A DNA stretch of 64,000 nucleotides, from contig NC_063062.1 of the NCBI RefSeq assembly GCF_018812025.1, forward strand, positions 40,740,801 through 40,804,800, in the 5' to 3' direction. Under the pieces are notes generated by a model, which saw only the letters and a program-made list of their open reading frames with translations, did not search any database and was not told the DNA's origin. Both the position numbers and the translations under genes were made by a program. Each line of letters starts with the position of its first letter. The stretch's first letter is position 1. This document shows, piece by piece, positions 59,386 through 64,000 of this stretch. This DNA is from Megalobrama amblycephala. Lineage: Eukaryota > Chordata > Actinopteri > Cypriniformes > Xenocyprididae.

Positions 59386-62322
59386 GTGTCTGTACCTCGA
59401 ACTAGTAAATACAAAAAACTTCCGAAACCTTTTAAGGGTAAAAATTTAATTGATGTTCAAAAAATGAAAATCACAGATAAATCAGATAAACAAATGATAA
59501 AGCTTGGGTTACTGAATATTAGATCAATTTCTTCAAAAGCACTTATTGTAAATGAAATTATCACAGACAATAAACTAGACTTGCTGTGTTTGACAGAAAC
59601 CTGGCTAAAACCAGACGATTACATTACTTTAAATGAATCTAGTCCTCAAGGTTATGATTATCGACACAATCCTCGACAGAAAGGCAAAGGGGGAGGTGTT
59701 GCTGTAATTTATAGTAATATATTCAGAATCATTCAAAAGAATTTCAAATATAATTCCTTTGAAGTGATGGTGCTGTATATAACATTATGTAAGTTGACAT
59801 TTGTGCTGGCTACTGTATACAGGCCACCAGGGCACCATACTGACTTTATCAAAGAATTTGCTGATTTTCTATCAGAGTTAGTACTGGCTGCGGATAAAGT
59901 CCTTGTTGTTGGTGATTTTAATATCCATGTAGATAATAATAAAGACGCATTTGGATTGGCATTTGCAGACATTTTAAACTCTATTGGAGTTAGACAACAC
60001 GTGTCAGGACCCACTCATTGTCGTAATCATACCTTAGATCTAATACTGTCGCATGGAATTGATATTGATGCTGTTGAAATTCTACAGCAGAGCGATGATA
60101 TATCAGATCATTATTTAGTCTCGTGTATAATACAATTAGCCAAGGCTACAAAACCACCACCCAGCCATAAATATTGTAGAACCATCACGTCTACCACTAA
60201 AGATTGCTTTATAAATAATCTCCCCGAGCAGTTTCATCGCCTTAGTATACCTGACAACTTAGAAGAACTCGATGCTGCAACAGAAACTATTGGCGCTCTC
60301 TTTTCCAGCACATTAGATGCAGTCGCTCCTTTACGTCTAAAGAAGATTAAGGAAACTAATCCAACGCCGTGGTATGATGAGCACACTCGGGCTCTAAAAC
60401 GAGCTGTTAGAAAAGCTGAACGTAGTTGGAAGAAAACAAAACTAGAAGTTTTTCGCCTTTCGTGGAAAGAAAAAATGATTGAGTACAGAACGGCTATAAG
60501 AAATGCTAGATCTACTTATTTTTCAAATCTCTTAATAGAAAACAAACATAATCCTAGGTATTTATTTGACACAGTGGCTAAATTAACTAGAAACAGAGAT
60601 TCAACTGCTGACGTTTCCATAGAGCACAGCAGTAATGACTTTATGAACTTCTTTACTTGCAAGATTGATAATATTAGAGAGAAAATTAAAAACATGCAAC
60701 CGTCTACAGTTTCGCTTCAGACAGTGCACTGTAGTGTCCCTGAGGTAAAACTAGAATCATTCGCCGCTATAGGAGAGGAAGAATTATCTAAACTTATCAA
60801 ATCATCAAAATCAACGACATGTATGTTAGACCCAATGCCGACTAAACTACTGAAAGAAATGCTTCCAGAGGTCGTCGGTCCACTTCTTGATATAATTAAT
60901 TCATCGTTAACACTAGGATACGTGCCAAAAACCTTTAAGCAGGCTATTATTAAACCTCTTATTAAAAAACCTCAACTAGATCCGAGAGATTTAGTAAATT
61001 ACAGGCCAATCTCGAATCTACCTTTTCTGTCAAAGATACTAGAAAAGGCAGTTTCATCACAACTGTGTTCCTTTTTAGAAAGAAATGGAATCTGTGAGGA
61101 TTTCCAGTCAGGATTTAGACCATACCATAGTACTGAGACTGCTCTCGTTAGAGTTACAAACGATCTACTCCTATCATCCGATCGTGGCTGTATTTCTCTA
61201 TTAGTGTTATTAGATCTCAGTGCTGCTTTTGACACTATCGATCACAACATTCTTTTAAAAAGACTTGAAAACTATATTGGCATTAGTGGAATTGCTTTGG
61301 CATGGTTCAAATCGTACTTATCTGACCGTTATCAGTCTGTAATAATTAATGAAGAGATGTCGTATCGATCACAGTTCAGTATGGAGTACCACAAGGCTCA
61401 GTACTAGGACCGTTGCTTTTCACTCTGTACATGCTGCCCTTAGGAGAGATAATTAGGAAGCATGGTGTTAGTTTTCACTGCTACGCTGACGATACTCAGC
61501 TCTATATTTCCTCGCGCCCTGACGAAACCTACAAATTCACAAAACTAACAGAATGCATAGCTGACATTAAAAACTGGATGACAAGAAATTTCTTATTATT
61601 AAATTCAGAAAAAACTGATATCCTAATCTTTGGACCAAAAACTTCCTCACGAAAAAACCTTGAATACTCTCTAACACTTGACGGGTGCTCCATTAAACCT
61701 TCGTCCTCAGTTAGGAACCTGGGTGTGCTCTTCGATACCAATCTTTCATTTGAAAGTCATGTTTCTAGTATCTGTAAAACCGCCTTCTTCCATCTAAAAA
61801 TATATCTAATTACGACATATGCTCTCAATGACAAATGCGGAACAGTTGATTCATGCATTCATGACCTCAAGACTAGATTATTGTAACGCTCTACTGGGTG
61901 GTTGTTCTGCTCGGCTTTTAAACAGACTACAGTTGGTCCAAAATGCGGCAGCTAGAGTTCTTACTAGAACCAGAAAGTATGACCATATTAGCCCAGTTCT
62001 GTCAACATTACATTGGCTCCCTATTAAACATCGTATAGATTTTAAAATCTTGCTACTTACTTATAAAGCTCTAAATGGTTTAGCTCCCCAGTACCTAAGT
62101 GAGCTCTTAATGCATTATAGTCCTTCACGTTTATTGCGATCTCAGAATTCAGGCCAGTTGATAATACCCAGAATATCAAAATCAACTGAAGGCGGCAGAT
62201 CCTTTTCCTATTTAGCACCTAAACTCTGGAACAATCTTCCTAGCATTGTTCGGGAAGCAGACACACTCTGTCAGTTTAAATCTAGACTAAAAACACATCT
62301 CTTTGCTCTTGCATACACATAA
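59386..62322 (+). pseudogene. L2 ORF2: AP-endonuclease and reverse transcriptase, three frameshifts
   Basis: Frame 1 (59386-61407, 673 codons) has the endonuclease ([35 protein letters not shown]; about residues 40-245) and the first RT blocks ([43 protein letters not shown]). One base is lost near 61374, moving the YADD motif to the next frame (61413-61886). Near 61797-61812 two more single-base losses move the C-terminal part to the frame ending at 62322. Apart from these the coding sequence is well kept, so the insertion is fairly young. Confidence 0.9.
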
Positions 62323-63019
62323 CACATTATCAATACATTAACATTTTTCAAATCCGTTAAAGGATTGTTACGCTGCAATAATTAGGTCGGCCGGAACCGA
62401 GAACATTTCCTATAACACTAGATATACCTGTACATCAGAATAAGAATGGCATCTACGCTAATATCTGTCTCTCTGCTTATCCCGAGGTTTGCCGGGTGCT
62501 GGATCCAGGCCGTATCCAGATCAGATGGAGAACCTGTGTCTGGACCTGACTACAACGTAGCCCAGGAGACAATGGGCCTACAGATCCAGTTCTGGCTGCA
62601 TAGATTTTTAATCCCCGTATCCGCTTACAAATATATAAATATAATCTATTTTTAATCTCTATAATAAAAATGTATAATTCAGATTTTGATCTCCATATCC
62701 ATTTACATATATTATATATATCTTCCAAGGGGTTTTTTCCCTCCTAGGACTTTTTTCCCACGCTGGGTTTTCTCCTAGGGGGTTTTTTCCACCCCTGGAA
62801 GTCAGCCGACATTGGCTTAATGTAGCACCATCTTGTATATGTTACATATTACCACGCTTGCTTGTACAGCTTATTTTTAACCACTTCCCTTTTTTCTGTG
62901 CTTCTAATATGTAAAGCTGCTTTGAAACAATTACCAATTGTAAAAGCGCTATATAAATAAATTTGACTTGACTTGACTTGTAAAGAACTCGAACAGCAGA
63001 GTAAAAGTAGAATGAAATC

Positions 63020-63091
63020 TGACCCCGACGTGATTTGAACAAGCAACCTTCTGATCTGGAGTCAGACGCGCTACCGTTGTGCCACGAGGTC
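63020..63091 (-). pseudogene. tRNA-Trp(CCA)-like copy 3
   Basis: Full length at 72 bases with anticodon CCA. It differs from canonical by one change in the D-stem/A-box (GGCACAACGG) and one in the T stem (GCTTGTTCAA), each breaking a pair. Pol III T-run present 14 bases downstream. Could still be transcribed; stability doubtful. Confidence 0.6.
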
Positions 63092-63178
63092 TTGGAGAGT
63101 TGATGTTTTTCTCAGCTACTTTTTGTAACTATATTGCGTAAAGAACTCAAACAGCAGAGTAAAAAGTAGAATGAAATC

Positions 63179-63238
63179 TGACCACGACGTGATCCTTCTG
63201 ATCTGGAGTCAGACGCGCTACCGTTGCGCCACGAGGTC
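63179..63238 (-). pseudogene. tRNA-Trp copy 4, B-box deleted
   Basis: 60 bases: a 12-base deletion removes most of the T arm, including the B box (GTTCAAATC). The D arm and anticodon arm are intact. Pol III recruitment and folding should both fail. Confidence 0.85.
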
Positions 63239-63324
63239 CTGGACTGCTGACAACTTTCTCAGCTAATTTTTGTAACTACATTGCATAAAGAACTCGAACA
63301 GCAGAGTAAAAGTAGAATGAAATC

Positions 63325-63396
63325 TGACCCCGACGTGATTTGAACACGCAACCTTCTGATCTGGAGTCAGACGCGCTACCGTTGCGCCACGAGGTC
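63325..63396 (-). tRNA. tRNA-Trp(CCA), canonical copy 5
   Basis: Reads GACCTCGTGGCGCAACGGTA at the 5' side, CTGACTCCAGA at the anticodon loop (CCA) and GTGTTCAAATCACG in the T arm. The acceptor stem (GACCTCG with CGGGGTC) pairs fully, with one G-U-type position. No intron. The A box and B box are intact, and a TTTT Pol III terminator follows 13 bases after the 3' end (AAAA at 63308-63311 on the plus strand). CCA is not encoded at the 3' end, as usual for eukaryotes. Confidence 0.95.
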
Positions 63397-63482
63397 ATGG
63401 ACAGCTGATATCTTTCTCAGCTAATTTTTGTAACTACATTGCATAAAGGACTCGAACAGCAGAGTAAAAGTAGAATGAAATC

Positions 63483-63554
63483 TGACCCCGACGTGATTTG
63501 AACACGCAACCTTCTGATCTGGAATCAGACGCGCTACCGTTGCGCCACGAGGTC
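63483..63554 (-). tRNA. tRNA-Trp(CCA), copy 6
   Basis: Identical to copy 5 over nearly the whole length. The one change seen makes the base before U33 a T (TTCCAGA instead of CTCCAGA), which is tolerated at position 32. Terminator T-run at 63466-63469. Likely functional. Confidence 0.85.
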
Positions 63555-63641
63555 CTCTATTACCTGCTGAACTTGTTTTAGGGTGTAGCTAAAAGGATTT
63601 CTGATTTTCACAAAAGTCTCTTACACAAAAAAGAGAGTGTT

Positions 63642-63685
63642 TGACCCTGACGTGATTTGAACACGCAACCTTCTGATCTGGAGTC
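63642..63685 (-). pseudogene. tRNA-Trp copy 7, 5' half deleted
   Basis: Only the 3' part (T arm, variable loop, part of the anticodon arm) remains. The missing 28 bases lie exactly between two GTC trinucleotides (GAGTC and GAGGTC), suggesting a short-homology deletion. The A box is lost. Confidence 0.85.
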
Positions 63686-63771
63686 CTGGTTATGCAATAT
63701 TTTGCTCAGCTAATTTTTTCAACTAGATTGTGTCAAGAACTCAAACAGCAGAGTAAAAGTAGCATGAAATT

Positions 63772-63842
63772 TGACCAGACATAATTTGACCATGCAACTG
63801 CCTGATCTGGAGTCAGACACACTACCTTTGCGCCACGAGGTC
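63772..63842 (-). pseudogene. tRNA-Trp copy 8, degenerate
   Basis: About 71 bases with many substitutions spread over the T arm, variable loop and D arm (GACACACTACCTTTG on the plus strand). The CTGGAGTCAG anticodon region is still present. The oldest-looking copy. Confidence 0.8.
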
Positions 63843-63911
63843 CTCTACCAAAGCTGTTTTGCTGAACTTGTTGTAGAACTCGAACAGCAGAGTAAAAAGT
63901 AGAAAGAAACC

Positions 63912-63983
63912 TGACCCCGACTTGATTTGAACACGCAACCTTCTGATCTGGAGTCAGACGCGCTACCGTTGCGCCACGAGGTC
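63912..63983 (-). tRNA. tRNA-Trp(CCA)-like copy 9
   Basis: Full length with intact anticodon, D arm, acceptor stem and terminator T-run. It differs from canonical by one base in the T stem (TCAAG instead of TCACG), breaking one pair. Function uncertain. Confidence 0.6.
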
Positions 63984-64000
63984 CTGGAGCTGATCTTTTC

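Larger units (their letters stand above)
58921..62980 (+). mobile_element. L2-clade (CR1-like) LINE, 5' truncated, about 4.06 kb
   Basis: It begins inside the ORF1 esterase domain, continues through ORF2 (endonuclease and RT), and ends with CGCTATATAAATAAATTTGA followed by TTGAC-type short tandem repeats up to 62980. The flanks are tRNA-array spacer on both sides (GTAACTAGATTGTG on the left, TAAAGAACTCGAACAGCAG on the right) with at most a few bases duplicated. CR1/L2 elements typically end in short microsatellite tails rather than poly(A). Confidence 0.9.

Overview
The window looks like nuclear DNA of a ray-finned fish, most likely a cyprinid. It has vertebrate genes with many small exons and GT-AG introns, very long GT and GTGA microsatellites, an L2-clade LINE and many small DNA transposons of types common in carp and zebrafish relatives. 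I assign no species.

Three protein-coding genes were reconstructed exon by exon with reading phase checked at every junction. (1) 3106-11176, minus strand: the N-terminal 713 codons (15 exons) of a liprin-alpha scaffold, best match ppfia3; its C-terminal SAM half lies beyond the left edge. (2) 16997-32513, plus strand: a complete 15-exon, 511-residue st7 in the short-start form (MFGTESS). (3) 35853-54580, minus strand: a complete 32-exon, about 1330-residue class II phosphoinositide 3-kinase, best match pik3c2g. ppfia3 and st7 are head to head across a region with three perfect TGACGTCA palindromes; st7 and pik3c2g are tail to tail. I see no sign that the three act in one pathway.

The introns are rich in repeats. 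In st7 intron 1 there is a perfect 722-copy (GTGA) array of 2888 bases flanked by (GT)n. In ppfia3, upstream of the first coding exon, there is a 1.57 kb minisatellite and a hAT-type palindromic MITE with a perfect 8-base target duplication. Several elements with TTAA target sites are present, one nested in another, and a related 1.3 kb element carries a decayed THAP-domain reading frame. Several st7 acceptors, and one in pik3c2g, have a long (TG)n run almost touching the AG.

The right end, 58.2-64 kb, is a tandem array of tRNA-Trp(CCA) genes on the minus strand in units of about 158 bases: nine copies, two canonical and the rest mutated, deleted or broken. A LINE-1/Tx1-like fragment has inserted inside one tRNA, and a 4.06 kb L2-clade LINE (esterase ORF1 plus endonuclease/RT ORF2 with three frameshifts) has inserted into a spacer. 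Removing both insertions restores the 158-base spacing. The array continues past the window.
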